Part shown: positions 19,149 through 27,209 of the stretch, in pieces
How the letters are laid out: every line of letters begins with the position of its first letter
How positions within the stretch are numbered: the first letter of the stretch is position 1
Assembly (NCBI GenBank): GCA_017644045.1
Contig: JAEPMI010000008.1
Location: forward strand, 186,001-250,000
DNA: 64,000 nucleotides
Source of the DNA: Deltaproteobacteria bacterium
Lineage (GTDB): Bacteria; Myxococcota_A; Polyangia; Polyangiales; Houyiibacteriaceae
Reading direction: 5' to 3'
Made by a program: the position numbers and the translations under genes
The notes under the pieces: model-generated
Database searches by the model: none
Told to the model about the DNA's origin: nothing
What the model saw: the letters and a program-made list of their open reading frames with translations, nothing else

Positions 19149-20327
19149 TCAGTGGGCGCCGCTGCGAGGGTAGGGGCCGGCGCCGCAGCGGGCGGGGAGG
19201 GTGACGAGGTGCGCCGTGCGGCGGCGGGCGTCGTCGGAGGCCGGGACGACGCGCTCGGCGACCAGTAGCTCGAGACTGTTGTCGTCGCAGACTCCGTCGC
19301 CGAGCACGAGCTGACCGCCCCACTCGTAGACCTGGAGCTCGTGGAAGCGTTCGGCGAGCTCGTCGTCGAGCAGGTGCGCCGCGACCAGGGTGTCGTCCGC
19401 CCCCCAGCTCCGTGCGACCACCGCGATCTGAGTGCGCGCGCCGTCGATGTCGCAGCCGAAGGTGCGAATGGGGCCGCCCTCGTCCGCGCGGCCCACGAGG
19501 CGTAGTCGCCCGTGGAGGCGGAAGTCGCTGGTCAGCCGGTGGCCGAAGATCGAGGGGTAGTCGAGCGGCGCGCGCTGGTCGCGGAAGAGGAGCAGGAGCC
19601 CTTCGGCGTCTCGCGCGATGACGGGTGCGGGGTGGGTGTCCTCGACCTCGACGAGCATGCGGGCGTGCGACCCGTCGACGGAGACCACCACGTGGCCGGA
19701 GACGCGGTGCCGGCCCTCGTGGTCCGCCCAGTGCTCTCCCCACGCGACCGCGAGGTGCTCGTCGTCCGAGTAGAGCGTGGGCGCTCCGGCCGCGAAGCGC
19801 GGGTTGGAGAGGCGCTCGGGCTCGTCGCTCGGTTCGAGAGTCTCGGGGTCGAGGTCCTGCCGCCAGACGTGGAACGCCTTGGGGGCACCCTCGTGCCAGG
19901 CGACGACCAGGCGATTTCCGTGCCGCGCGAGCGCGACACCATCGCTCTCCTCGCCGACCGCGCCGGGGAGGGCTCGCTCGAGCCGTTCTTCGCCGAGGCG
20001 CCACGCCACCAAGCCGCCCTCCTTCGCGGCGTCCGGCTCGGCGCGTCGCGCGCACACGACGAAGGTCGCGCCGCCGTCAGCGATCGCATCGAGCCCCGCG
20101 TCGCACGGTGGACCGAGGCGCTCCGGTTCGGCATCACCCTCACGGACGAAGAGGCCCTCGCGCGCCGACCAGAGGAGCGAGTCTCCCAGGTGCCGCACCG
20201 CGTGGAAGTGGCCACCGCCGGTCTCGGCGAGGATCTGCTCCTCGCCGAAGTGGCAGCGCATCAGGTCGTGCTCGCGGCAGCCGACGAGCAGCGCGAGCGC
20301 GAACAAGAGGCGCGGCAGCGGCGTCAG
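19149..20327 (-). CDS. Beta-propeller-like lipoprotein, probable CTG start
   Basis: Lipoprotein of 392 residues. The signal sequence 'TPLPRLLFALALLVGC' has an LVGC lipobox. The body has repeated strands ('GLFVREGDAEPERL', 'GGLVAWRLGEERL', 'GHVVVSVDGSHARML') suggesting a beta-propeller, with no known family. Neither ATG nor GTG can supply the signal peptide. The likely start is a CTG at 20327 that overlaps the TGA of the upstream uridylyltransferase gene, with GAGGG just before it, giving translational coupling. A TTG ten codons later would leave too short a signal peptide. The start is an inference. Confidence 0.65.
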   Translation of the reverse strand: MTPLPRLLFALALLVGCREHDLMRCHFGEEQILAETGGGHFHAVRHLGDSLLWSAREGLFVREGDAEPERLGPPCDAGLDAIADGGATFVVCARRAEPDAAKEGGLVAWRLGEERLERALPGAVGEESDGVALARHGNRLVVAWHEGAPKAFHVWRQDLDPETLEPSDEPERLSNPRFAAGAPTLYSDDEHLAVAWGEHWADHEGRHRVSGHVVVSVDGSHARMLVEVEDTHPAPVIARDAEGLLLLFRDQRAPLDYPSIFGHRLTSDFRLHGRLRLVGRADEGGPIRTFGCDIDGARTQIAVVARSWGADDTLVAAHLLDDELAERFHELQVYEWGGQLVLGDGVCDDNSLELLVAERVVPASDDARRRTAHLVTLPARCGAGPYPRSGAH

Positions 20328-21451
20328 AGGATCCCTCGCGCCTTCAGCGCGGTGACGATCTCGTCGGTGCGGCGCTCCAGCTCCGCCGGGTCCTTCACCG
20401 GCTGGAAGCGTGCGTCCGGCCCCTCGCGGCGGACCTTCAGGAAGGTGCAGGGCATGAACGCGCTGATCTGTCCGACCAGCCGCTCGAACTGGATGGCGGT
20501 CTTGCCTTCGACGGTCTTGCGCACGGCGAAGAAGTCGAAGGGGAAGGGCTCGCGGAGACGCTCGGCGTCGAAGACGAGGGTGTTGGTGTTGAACACCGGG
20601 ATCGAGTCCTGGTCGAAATCCTCCGGGAAACGGAAGGCCTCGACGATCTGCAGGTCGCCGTCCACGAACGCCGGCGCGCCGCCCTTGTCGCCCGGGTACT
20701 TGGGCGCCATCTCGGCGGTCATCGGCTTGCCGCCTTCGATGTGGGCGCCGATCACCGCGGGGTCGAGCGTGGCTGTGAGGTTGTCGACGTTCGACATGAA
20801 GAGGATCCGGCCACCGGCCTCGAGGAAGGAGTCGAGCACCCCGGCGCGCCGGAGCGCGCTCGGCAGATCGCCGTGGCCCGGCGCGTACGGAGAGACCGAG
20901 CCGTCCTCGGTGCGGAAGAGCTCGCCCTCCTCGTCCATTCGCAGCGAGATGCCCTGGGAGAAGCACGTGATCGGGGTCCGATCCGTCGCTGCCTTCTCGC
21001 CCAGGCGAACGACCTCGTCGTGGGTCGCGAAGCTGGTCATGGGGTAGAGCGGGACGGTCCCGCCCGCACGGGCTGCCGCGGCGCCGATGTCCTTCACCTT
21101 CGCCTCGAGGAACGAGAGCCCCTCGACGGCGTCGACGCCGGCCTTCACCACGCCACCGAATCGGGTGGCCATGCCCCCGGCGAGAATTACCGCCCCGACC
21201 TGGCCTGCGGCGATGGCGGCGTTCCCCTTGGCCGCGAGCGCCTCCCGCTCGGGGGAGCCCGCGCGGGGCAAGTCCATGAGATCGCTGTCCTTCGGGGCAG
21301 TGACCGTCCCGTGGATGCGGTTCGACTCGGGTCCTGCCTTCCCGGCACGGAGTCGGTCGCGATGACCATCGAAGGCCTTGCGATCGAACCCATGCGTTTG
21401 AAGATTCTCGGTCGTCGCTGCGTCCAGCGACCATTCAGCCGTGCTCGTCAC
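20324..21451 (-). CDS. UDP-sugar pyrophosphorylase / UTP-glucose-1-phosphate uridylyltransferase family
   Basis: Nucleotidyltransferase of 375 residues in the eukaryotic-type UGP/UDP-GlcNAc pyrophosphorylase superfamily. The nucleotide loop is LAGGMATRFGG (about 91-101) with a nearby Lys (VVKAGVDAVEG). Further matches are 'YPMTSFATHDEVV', FSQG, PYAPGHGDLPSAL, FMSNVDNLTATLDP (sugar/metal region) and NTNTLVFD. The usual 'PKG' after the loop is altered to VKAG. It makes a UDP-sugar from UTP and a sugar-1-phosphate; which sugar is not certain. GTG start. The downstream lipoprotein gene overlaps its stop. Confidence 0.85.
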   Translation of the reverse strand: MTSTAEWSLDAATTENLQTHGFDRKAFDGHRDRLRAGKAGPESNRIHGTVTAPKDSDLMDLPRAGSPEREALAAKGNAAIAAGQVGAVILAGGMATRFGGVVKAGVDAVEGLSFLEAKVKDIGAAAARAGGTVPLYPMTSFATHDEVVRLGEKAATDRTPITCFSQGISLRMDEEGELFRTEDGSVSPYAPGHGDLPSALRRAGVLDSFLEAGGRILFMSNVDNLTATLDPAVIGAHIEGGKPMTAEMAPKYPGDKGGAPAFVDGDLQIVEAFRFPEDFDQDSIPVFNTNTLVFDAERLREPFPFDFFAVRKTVEGKTAIQFERLVGQISAFMPCTFLKVRREGPDARFQPVKDPAELERRTDEIVTALKARGIL

Positions 21452-21564
21452 GGGCGGAAAGAACCATTGTCCAAAGATTCCCGCAAGCGCTGCGGTCTCA
21501 CGGTGAGGCCAGCGTCCAGTCTTCGTCCCCAGATGGGGGCCGGGCGCGTTGCCGCGACGCCTGG

Positions 21565-21570
21565 TAGAGT
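21565..21570 (+). promoter_or_regulatory. Putative -10 (TAGAGT)
   Basis: The hexamer is followed by a leader of about 30 bases that carries a strong AGGAGGAA before the ATG at 21608, in contrast with the leaderless genes nearby. Confidence 0.45.
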
Positions 21571-21607
21571 GGCGCCGAGGGATCTTGGACCGACAGGAGG
21601 AAATGGA

Positions 21608-22291
21608 ATGATCAAGCGCTCATGGATCATCGCGCTCGCCCTAGGGGCGGTCGCGTTCTCGGGCTGCACCGTCTACACCCGACCGGCGCGAGCGCGCGTC
21701 ACCGTTTCTGGTCCGCAACCCGGAGGCACGGTCGTCTACAACGCGCCGCCCGCACGCCGAACGGTCGCCGTGCGGCCCGCCGCTCCGTACTCGGGGGCGG
21801 TCTGGGTCGACGGGCACTGGCAGTGGGACGGCTATCAGTACGTCTGGGCCGATGGCTACTGGGTCCAGCCCCGTGCGGGCTACACCTACGTCCAGCCCCG
21901 CTGGGAGCGGCGCGGCAACGGCTACGTCTACGTCCAGGGCAACTGGCGCCGAGGCGGCGGACGAACCGTGGTTCGCACGAACCGGACGGTCGTCCGGCCA
22001 CGAGGCCGCACGGTCGTTCGGACCAATCGCGGCAACGTTCGGAGAACCACCACGGTCCGCGGTCGCGGCCCGGTCACGCGAACCCGGACGACCACCGTTC
22101 GCGGACCGCGAGGGAATGTCCGGTCCACCACGCGTGTGAACACCAACCGTGGGACCCGATCTCGCACCACGACCGTCCGCACGAACGGCGGTGGCCGGAG
22201 TCGGACGACGACGACCACCCGGCGGCGAAACGACGATCGCGGGCGAGGTGGCGGTCGCGGCGGCGGGCGCGCGTCTGTCCGCGTCCGCTAA
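21608..22291 (+). CDS. YXWXXGYW-repeat lipoprotein with Arg/Thr-rich tail
   Basis: Lipoprotein of 227 residues: signal peptide ending FSGC, then aromatic repeats 'WVDGHWQWDGYQYVW', 'GYWVQPRAGYTYVQPRWE' and 'GYVYVQGNWRRGG', typical of the YXWXXGYW outer-surface repeat family. The last 110 residues are low-complexity Arg/Thr/Gly (RTVVRTNR, RTRTTTVRG, RSRTTTTTRRR), highly basic, and could bind polysaccharide, LPS or nucleic acid. A near-consensus AGGAGGAA lies upstream of the ATG, suggesting high expression. Confidence 0.78.
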   Translation: MIKRSWIIALALGAVAFSGCTVYTRPARARVTVSGPQPGGTVVYNAPPARRTVAVRPAAPYSGAVWVDGHWQWDGYQYVWADGYWVQPRAGYTYVQPRWERRGNGYVYVQGNWRRGGGRTVVRTNRTVVRPRGRTVVRTNRGNVRRTTTVRGRGPVTRTRTTTVRGPRGNVRSTTRVNTNRGTRSRTTTVRTNGGGRSRTTTTTRRRNDDRGRGGGRGGGRASVRVR

Positions 22292-22320
22292 CGAGCGCTC
22301 GACGTTCCCGCCGGGGGACG

Positions 22321-22326
22321 TAGGCT
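22321..22326 (+). promoter_or_regulatory. Putative -10 (TAGGCT)
   Basis: The hexamer ends 9 bases before the ATG at 22336. Confidence 0.4.
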
Positions 22327-22335
22327 GACGGGGCC

Positions 22336-24069
22336 ATGAAGCCCCGCCGAGAGCACGTCACGCTGACGATGGCGCTCGGGCTCCTCGCGAGCCTGAGCGT
22401 TCATCTGCCGGTGTATGGCGCGCTGGGGGCGTTGGCGGACAAGCTGCTCGCCTCCGCTCCGGCCCAGCGGTCGCGGGCCGCGGACGACGGAATGACCGTC
22501 GAGTTCGACCTCGAGCCCTTCGAAGACGACGCCGAGGAAGAGGAAGAGGCGCTGCAGGAAGAGACCGAGCTCGACGATCCCGAAGAGGAAGAGGGTGAGC
22601 TCGACGACGAGGCCGAGGAGGCCACGCCGGACCCCACGCCCGATCTCGAGGAGGTCGAGCCAGAGGAGGAAGAGGAGCCGGAGGAGGAAGAGACCGAGGT
22701 GGTCGAGGCGCCGCTCCAGCCTCCCCCGGAGAACCTCCACGCCGTGACGCAGCGCTCGACCGACCCGAGCGTCGAGACACCGGAGAACCCGCGCTTCATC
22801 GCCGAGGAGAACAACCGGGTCGAGGAGGAGACCGTCGCCCGGATCCGCAGCATGGTCCAGGACGACCCGGACCCGACCGCTGGCGAGCCACAGGAGGAGA
22901 GCGAGGCCGAGGAGGAGGGCAACGCCGACCAGGAGCTGGTGCGCGAGATGCAGGAGCGAGACGCCCCGGACCAACGGCTCGCGACCGAGCAGAGCGAGGC
23001 CGCGGAGGCCAGCACCGCCCGCGAGGAAGAGCGCGTGGGCGGCGAGGGCGACGCCTCCGGTCGGGAGCGGGTGGAAGCCGAGCGCGCCCGACGCGCCAAC
23101 GCGGGCGGTCGCGAGGTCGAGATGGAGACCATCGTCGTCAGCGACGGGGTCGGCACCTTCACCATCACGCGGCCCCGGCAGTCGGCGGAGGGCAGCGGTG
23201 GCGGTGAGAGCGGCGGCGAGCGCCGCGCGGGTCGAGAGGCCCGGCGCGCCCGCGGTGGCGGGGCCGGCGGCTCCGGGCCGAACCTGCGCATCGGCTGGTC
23301 GCAGTTCCAGGCGGTGATCGGCGAGGAGCAGCTCGAGCGCGAGCGCGAGGAGTACGCCCAGGCCCGGCTCAGCCAGCAGCGTGGACGCAGTGCGGAGCGG
23401 CAACGTCGCTGGCGCCAGTTCCGCACGGCGATCGAGAACTACGTCTCGTCGGTGCAGCCCGGCAACCAGACCGCGCTCAACACTGCGGCGTCACCCTTCG
23501 CGGCCTTCCTCGCGGACATGCACCGCCGCATCCACATGCAGTACCACGAGTTCCTCGGCGGTCTGCGTCCCGGGGGGCCGATGAGCGACATGACGCTCCA
23601 GACCCGCCTCGAGATCATCCTCGGCGGCGACGGCACCATCGATCGGATCGGCGTGGTCCGAACGAGCGGCAACCTGCAGTTCGACCTCGGCGCGTTCACC
23701 GCCGTGATGGACGCGGTCCCCTTCGCGACGCCGCCCGGTTCCATCCTGAGCGGCGATGGGAAGGTGTACCTGCACTGGACCTTCAAGCGCGACCAGCCCT
23801 TCTGCCACGTGTCCCACGCGGCGCCCTACATTCTCCCGAACCCGCCCACGCGCGGGGGCAGCGCGAGCTCGCCCGGCACCCCGATCCCTGGCGGACCGGA
23901 GTGGGGAGCGGTCGTCCCGGAAGGCACGGAGCGCAACTACGGCCTCGGCCGCGGCTCCGGCACGGAGTCGGAGAGCGAGGACTCGGAGACCGAAGCGGAG
24001 CCCGAGCCGGACGGCGAGGACGAGGCGGACGCGCCGCGCTCGGGCGATGAAGACCGCCCGGCAGCCTGA
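22336..24069 (+). CDS. TonB-like periplasmic energy-transducer protein, highly acidic
   Basis: Protein of 577 residues with an N-terminal hydrophobic anchor (about 9-34), then a very acidic Glu-rich region (about 50-125, runs of EEE and DD), mixed charged helices and a Gly-rich linker. A C-terminal TonB-like domain (about 400-490) has 'MTLQTRLEIILGGDGTIDRIGVVRTSGNLQFDLGAFTAVMDAVPFATPPG', the usual TonB/TolA C fold. A further acidic tail ends the protein. The acidic linker replaces the usual Pro/Lys-rich one. Partners (ExbB/D, receptor) are not in the window. It converges on the lipoprotein gene with 2 bases between stops. Confidence 0.72.
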   Translation: MKPRREHVTLTMALGLLASLSVHLPVYGALGALADKLLASAPAQRSRAADDGMTVEFDLEPFEDDAEEEEEALQEETELDDPEEEEGELDDEAEEATPDPTPDLEEVEPEEEEEPEEEETEVVEAPLQPPPENLHAVTQRSTDPSVETPENPRFIAEENNRVEEETVARIRSMVQDDPDPTAGEPQEESEAEEEGNADQELVREMQERDAPDQRLATEQSEAAEASTAREEERVGGEGDASGRERVEAERARRANAGGREVEMETIVVSDGVGTFTITRPRQSAEGSGGGESGGERRAGREARRARGGGAGGSGPNLRIGWSQFQAVIGEEQLEREREEYAQARLSQQRGRSAERQRRWRQFRTAIENYVSSVQPGNQTALNTAASPFAAFLADMHRRIHMQYHEFLGGLRPGGPMSDMTLQTRLEIILGGDGTIDRIGVVRTSGNLQFDLGAFTAVMDAVPFATPPGSILSGDGKVYLHWTFKRDQPFCHVSHAAPYILPNPPTRGGSASSPGTPIPGGPEWGAVVPEGTERNYGLGRGSGTESESEDSETEAEPEPDGEDEADAPRSGDEDRPAA

Positions 24070-24071
24070 GC

Positions 24072-25064
24072 TCAGAGCGCCTCGAGCGCCTCGAGACAGA
24101 CGCGCTTCACGCCCTCGTCCGCGAGCCAGTAGAGGTGGCGTGCGCCGACCGCGGGGTGGCTGCCCTCGTCGACCGTGACCACCTCGTGGTCACGCAACCG
24201 GTAGTAGCGGATGCCCCCGAGTCCGCCTACGATGCCGCGCGTCACCGGCGAGTCGACGCCCCGGAGGTGCCGGGTCTCTCCGTCGAAGGTCGTCACCGCG
24301 AAGGGTTCCGGCGGCATCGAACGCTCGACCCTTATGAGGAGCTCCCGACCCTCGCGCGGTGCCGCGACGTAGAGCGCACCGTTCCAGTGGATCATCGGAC
24401 TCCGCACCGAGTCGATGCCGGCGACGATTCGCGGGGTGAGGGTCCCCTCGGGCAACGTCGCGATCTCGTCGCGCCGGCGGTCGAGCCAGTAGAGCTCGCC
24501 GTCGAGATGCGCGGTCGACGTGGGCATGCCCCGGTTGTCGATGACGTCCTCGCGCCGGTCACCGCTGCGACTCACGCGCGCGACGGAGGCGCGGCCGTCC
24601 TCGCCCACGATGGGCAGGTTCGTCCAGATGCCGTAGCTCACCCAGTCGCCGTTCAGATCGAGCGCGCCGGGTTGAGTGATGCGGGGGACGAGCACTCGCA
24701 CGTCGCCGCGCGCGGTGCCTCGCACGATGGCACCCGCGCCGTCGCTCAGGCCCGGCGTCGACCAGAACGCGGTGTCTCCGTCGGCCACGAGGCTGCCGGT
24801 GGCGAACTGGTCGGACGCCACCACGGTGAGCGCGCCGGACGAGTCGAGGAAACCCACCTGGTGGTCGGGGCCCACCACTTGGCCCCAAACGCGACCTGCG
24901 TCCGCGTCCAGCGGCCGAAGCTGGACGGGGCTGAAGAGGGCGGGGGTCATCGGCTCGCACGGCCCGCTGCCCGCATCCGGTGCGGCGAGCCGGCGATCGA
25001 CCTCGAGTCCGGTCTTGCTGCCGCAGGCAGCGAGCAGGACCAGGACGACCGCGAGCACCCGCAT
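24072..25064 (-). CDS. Beta-propeller-like lipoprotein (CGSKTGLE type)
   Basis: Lipoprotein of 330 residues with signal peptide MRVLAVVLVLLAAC and the 'CGSKTGLEVD' N-terminus that I associate with many Sandaracinus/Polyangiales lipoproteins. Repeated strands ('DGDTAFWSTPG', 'DGELYWLDRR', 'NGALYVAAPRE', 'ARHLYWLADEG') indicate a six- or seven-bladed propeller. No catalytic motif is seen. The start shares an overlapping -10 palindrome with queG on the other strand, only 25 bases away. Confidence 0.75.
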   Translation of the reverse strand: MRVLAVVLVLLAACGSKTGLEVDRRLAAPDAGSGPCEPMTPALFSPVQLRPLDADAGRVWGQVVGPDHQVGFLDSSGALTVVASDQFATGSLVADGDTAFWSTPGLSDGAGAIVRGTARGDVRVLVPRITQPGALDLNGDWVSYGIWTNLPIVGEDGRASVARVSRSGDRREDVIDNRGMPTSTAHLDGELYWLDRRRDEIATLPEGTLTPRIVAGIDSVRSPMIHWNGALYVAAPREGRELLIRVERSMPPEPFAVTTFDGETRHLRGVDSPVTRGIVGGLGGIRYYRLRDHEVVTVDEGSHPAVGARHLYWLADEGVKRVCLEALEAL

Positions 25065-25071
25065 GGGCGGA

Positions 25072-25081
25072 AGGGTACCCT
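25072..25081. promoter_or_regulatory. Shared palindromic -10 pair (AGGGTACCCT)
   Basis: The 10-bp palindrome supplies TACCCT on both strands. One copy ends 7 bases before the lipoprotein ATG (25064) and the other 8 bases before the queG ATG (25090). The two divergent transcripts would be near-leaderless and mutually exclusive in promoter occupancy. Confidence 0.5.
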
Positions 25082-25089
25082 GCGCCGCG

Positions 25090-26049
25090 ATGGAAGACGC
25101 CGAGCTGAACGAGGAGGTGCGCGAACGGATGCGCGCGCTCGGCTTCGCGAAGGTGGGCGTCGCCCGCGCCGAGGCGCTGGAGCCCGAGGGCGAGCAGCTG
25201 CGCGCGTGGATCGCGGAAGGCCGCCACGGTCAGATGGACTGGATGGCCCAGACCGCCGACGTGCGCGCCGATCCGCGACACCCGGGCATGGTCGAGGGGG
25301 CGCTCTCGGTCGTCATCGGCGCGTTCCCCTACGCGCGCTCTGCCGAGCGCGTGGGACCCGATCCGGGCCGAGTCGCGCGCTACGCCCGCGGCCGCGACTA
25401 CCACAACGTGCTCTCCAAGCGGCTCCGCAAGGTCGTGTCGTGGCTCCGGGAGCTCGGCCACGAGGCGCGCTTCAGCGTCGACTCCCGACCGCTCTTCGAG
25501 CGGGCCTGGGCGGAGCGCGCCGGTCTCGGCTTCATCGGGAAGAACTGCTGCCTGATCGTCCCGGGTCTCGGCAGCCACGTCTTCCTCGGGGCAGTGGTCA
25601 CCACGGCGCGGCTCACTCCCGACGCGCCGATGAAGCGCCGCTGTGGCGACTGCCGGCTCTGTCTCGACGCGTGCCCGACGGACGCGTTCGTCGGCGAGCG
25701 CGAGCTCGATGCGCGCCGCTGCATCTCCTACCTCACCATCGAGCACGAGGGGCCGATCGAGCCCGAGCTCGCGGACCGGATGGGCGATTGGCTCTTCGGC
25801 TGCGACGTCTGCCAGGACGTGTGCCCCTACAACCGAACGGCGCTGCCGGATCCGGCTGCGACCGAGCCCTTCGCGCCGCACGCGCGCTTCGAGGGGACCG
25901 ACTGCGAGGACCTCATCGCGATGGACGAGGAGAGCTACCGCACGTGGTCCGAGGGCTCGCCGATGCGACGACCGGGTCAGGCGCGGATCGCGCGAAACGC
26001 CCGCATCGTGTTGGCCAACGGCAAGCGCGCGCTGCCGCTGGTGGACTGA
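25090..26049 (+). CDS. queG: Epoxyqueuosine reductase QueG
   Basis: Cobalamin- and [4Fe-4S]-dependent epoxyqueuosine reductase, last step of queuosine tRNA modification. It has 319 residues, somewhat shorter than the E. coli enzyme and lacking the C-terminal HEAT-like extension. 'ARGRDYHNVLSKRL' and 'ERAGLGFIGKNCCLIVPGLGSHVFLG' are family signatures, with a catalytic Asp in SVDSRPLFER (about 131). Two ferredoxin clusters are CGDCRLCLDACP (185-196) and CDVCQDVCPYN (about 242). The ATG at 25090 follows a TACCCT hexamer by 8 bases. The stop directly abuts the obgE stop of the other strand. Confidence 0.95.
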   Translation: MEDAELNEEVRERMRALGFAKVGVARAEALEPEGEQLRAWIAEGRHGQMDWMAQTADVRADPRHPGMVEGALSVVIGAFPYARSAERVGPDPGRVARYARGRDYHNVLSKRLRKVVSWLRELGHEARFSVDSRPLFERAWAERAGLGFIGKNCCLIVPGLGSHVFLGAVVTTARLTPDAPMKRRCGDCRLCLDACPTDAFVGERELDARRCISYLTIEHEGPIEPELADRMGDWLFGCDVCQDVCPYNRTALPDPAATEPFAPHARFEGTDCEDLIAMDEESYRTWSEGSPMRRPGQARIARNARIVLANGKRALPLVD

Positions 26050-27159
26050 TCAGTCTTCGGTGGGCGGCTCTTCGAGGAAGCCTTTGGCGTCGCCGTGCGG
26101 ACGGTCTTCGGCGCTCGGGAGCTCCGGCTCGGGCGGCGCGTCCTCGCGAGGGTGCGCCGTCAGGAAGCGCCGGATGGCGACCATCAGGTCGTCGAGGCCG
26201 TCGCGGGTGACCGCGCTGAAGACGTGGACCGCGTCGACGCCTCGCTCGGCGAGCTGGGCGGTGACCTCGTCGGCCACGTCGCGAACCTCCGGGAGGTCGC
26301 TCTTCGAGAGGGCGACCATCATCGGTCGCTCCGCCAGCTCGGGGCTGAAGGAGCGAAGCTCCTCCATCAGCGTGTCGTAGTCGCTCACCGGGTCGCGCTC
26401 GGGGTCCGGGTCCGCGCTGAGCACGTGGACGAGCACACGGCTCCGCTCGGCGTGCCGCAGGAAGCGGAGTCCGAGGCCCGCACCTTCGGCCGCGCCTTCG
26501 ATGATGCCGGGGATGTCCGCGATCACGAAGCCGTGCCCATCGGGAAACGACGCGACGCCGAGGTTGGGGACCAGCGTGGTGAAGGGGTAGTCCGCGATCT
26601 TCGGCTGCGCGCGGCTGACCGCCGCGATCAGGGTGCTCTTGCCCACGTTGGGGAAACCCACGAGGCCCACGTCGGCGACCAGCTTGAGCTCGAGCCGAAG
26701 GCGTCGGACCTCGCCGGGCTTGCCATCGTCCGCGCGTCGCGGGGCCCGGTCGTAGGGGGTGGCGAAGCGGATGTTGCCGCGGCCGCCCTGACCACCCGCG
26801 GCGACGACGATCTTCATGTCGTGCTCGTCGAGGTCGGCGATGAGCGCGCCGGTCTCGTCGTCGTAGACCTGCGTGCCGACGGGGACCTGCTGGACGATGT
26901 CCTTGCCCGCCGCGCCGTACTGGTCCTTGCCGCGACCGTTCTCGCCGTTCTTGGCCTTGAGCTTTCGCCGGTAGTGCAGGTCGAGGAGGGTGGTGAGCCG
27001 CTCGTGGGCGTGGAAGACCACGTCGCCGCCCTTGCCGCCGTCGCCGCCGCTCGGCCCGCCGAGGGGAAGGAACTTCTCGCGACGGAACGCGACACAGCCG
27101 TCGCCGCCCTTGCCGGCGCGGACCTCGAGCACGACCTCGTCCACGAACTGCATCGGCAT
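26050..27159 (-). CDS. obgE: GTPase ObgE/CgtA
   Basis: Ribosome-assembly and stress GTPase of 369 residues. The glycine-rich Obg domain (1-160) is followed by the G domain with G1 GFPNVGKST, the switch I region DYPFTTL, G3 DIPGIIEGA, G4 SKSD and G5 FSAV. A short acidic tail follows. Start ATG at 27159, or the next ATG at 27153, which matches the usual MxFVDEV beginning. In most bacteria obgE follows rplU-rpmA, which are absent here. Convergent with queG. Confidence 0.96.
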   Translation of the reverse strand: MPMQFVDEVVLEVRAGKGGDGCVAFRREKFLPLGGPSGGDGGKGGDVVFHAHERLTTLLDLHYRRKLKAKNGENGRGKDQYGAAGKDIVQQVPVGTQVYDDETGALIADLDEHDMKIVVAAGGQGGRGNIRFATPYDRAPRRADDGKPGEVRRLRLELKLVADVGLVGFPNVGKSTLIAAVSRAQPKIADYPFTTLVPNLGVASFPDGHGFVIADIPGIIEGAAEGAGLGLRFLRHAERSRVLVHVLSADPDPERDPVSDYDTLMEELRSFSPELAERPMMVALSKSDLPEVRDVADEVTAQLAERGVDAVHVFSAVTRDGLDDLMVAIRRFLTAHPREDAPPEPELPSAEDRPHGDAKGFLEEPPTED

Positions 27160-27194
27160 TGCGTACGGCGCCGAGCGCGTGGCGGCAAGGGCGC

Positions 27195-27200
27195 TATGAT
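27195..27200 (+). promoter_or_regulatory. Putative -10 (TATGAT)
   Basis: The hexamer ends 9 bases before the ATG at 27210, in the 50-base gap divergent to obgE. Confidence 0.45.
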
Positions 27201-27209
27201 TCCGCGCGC

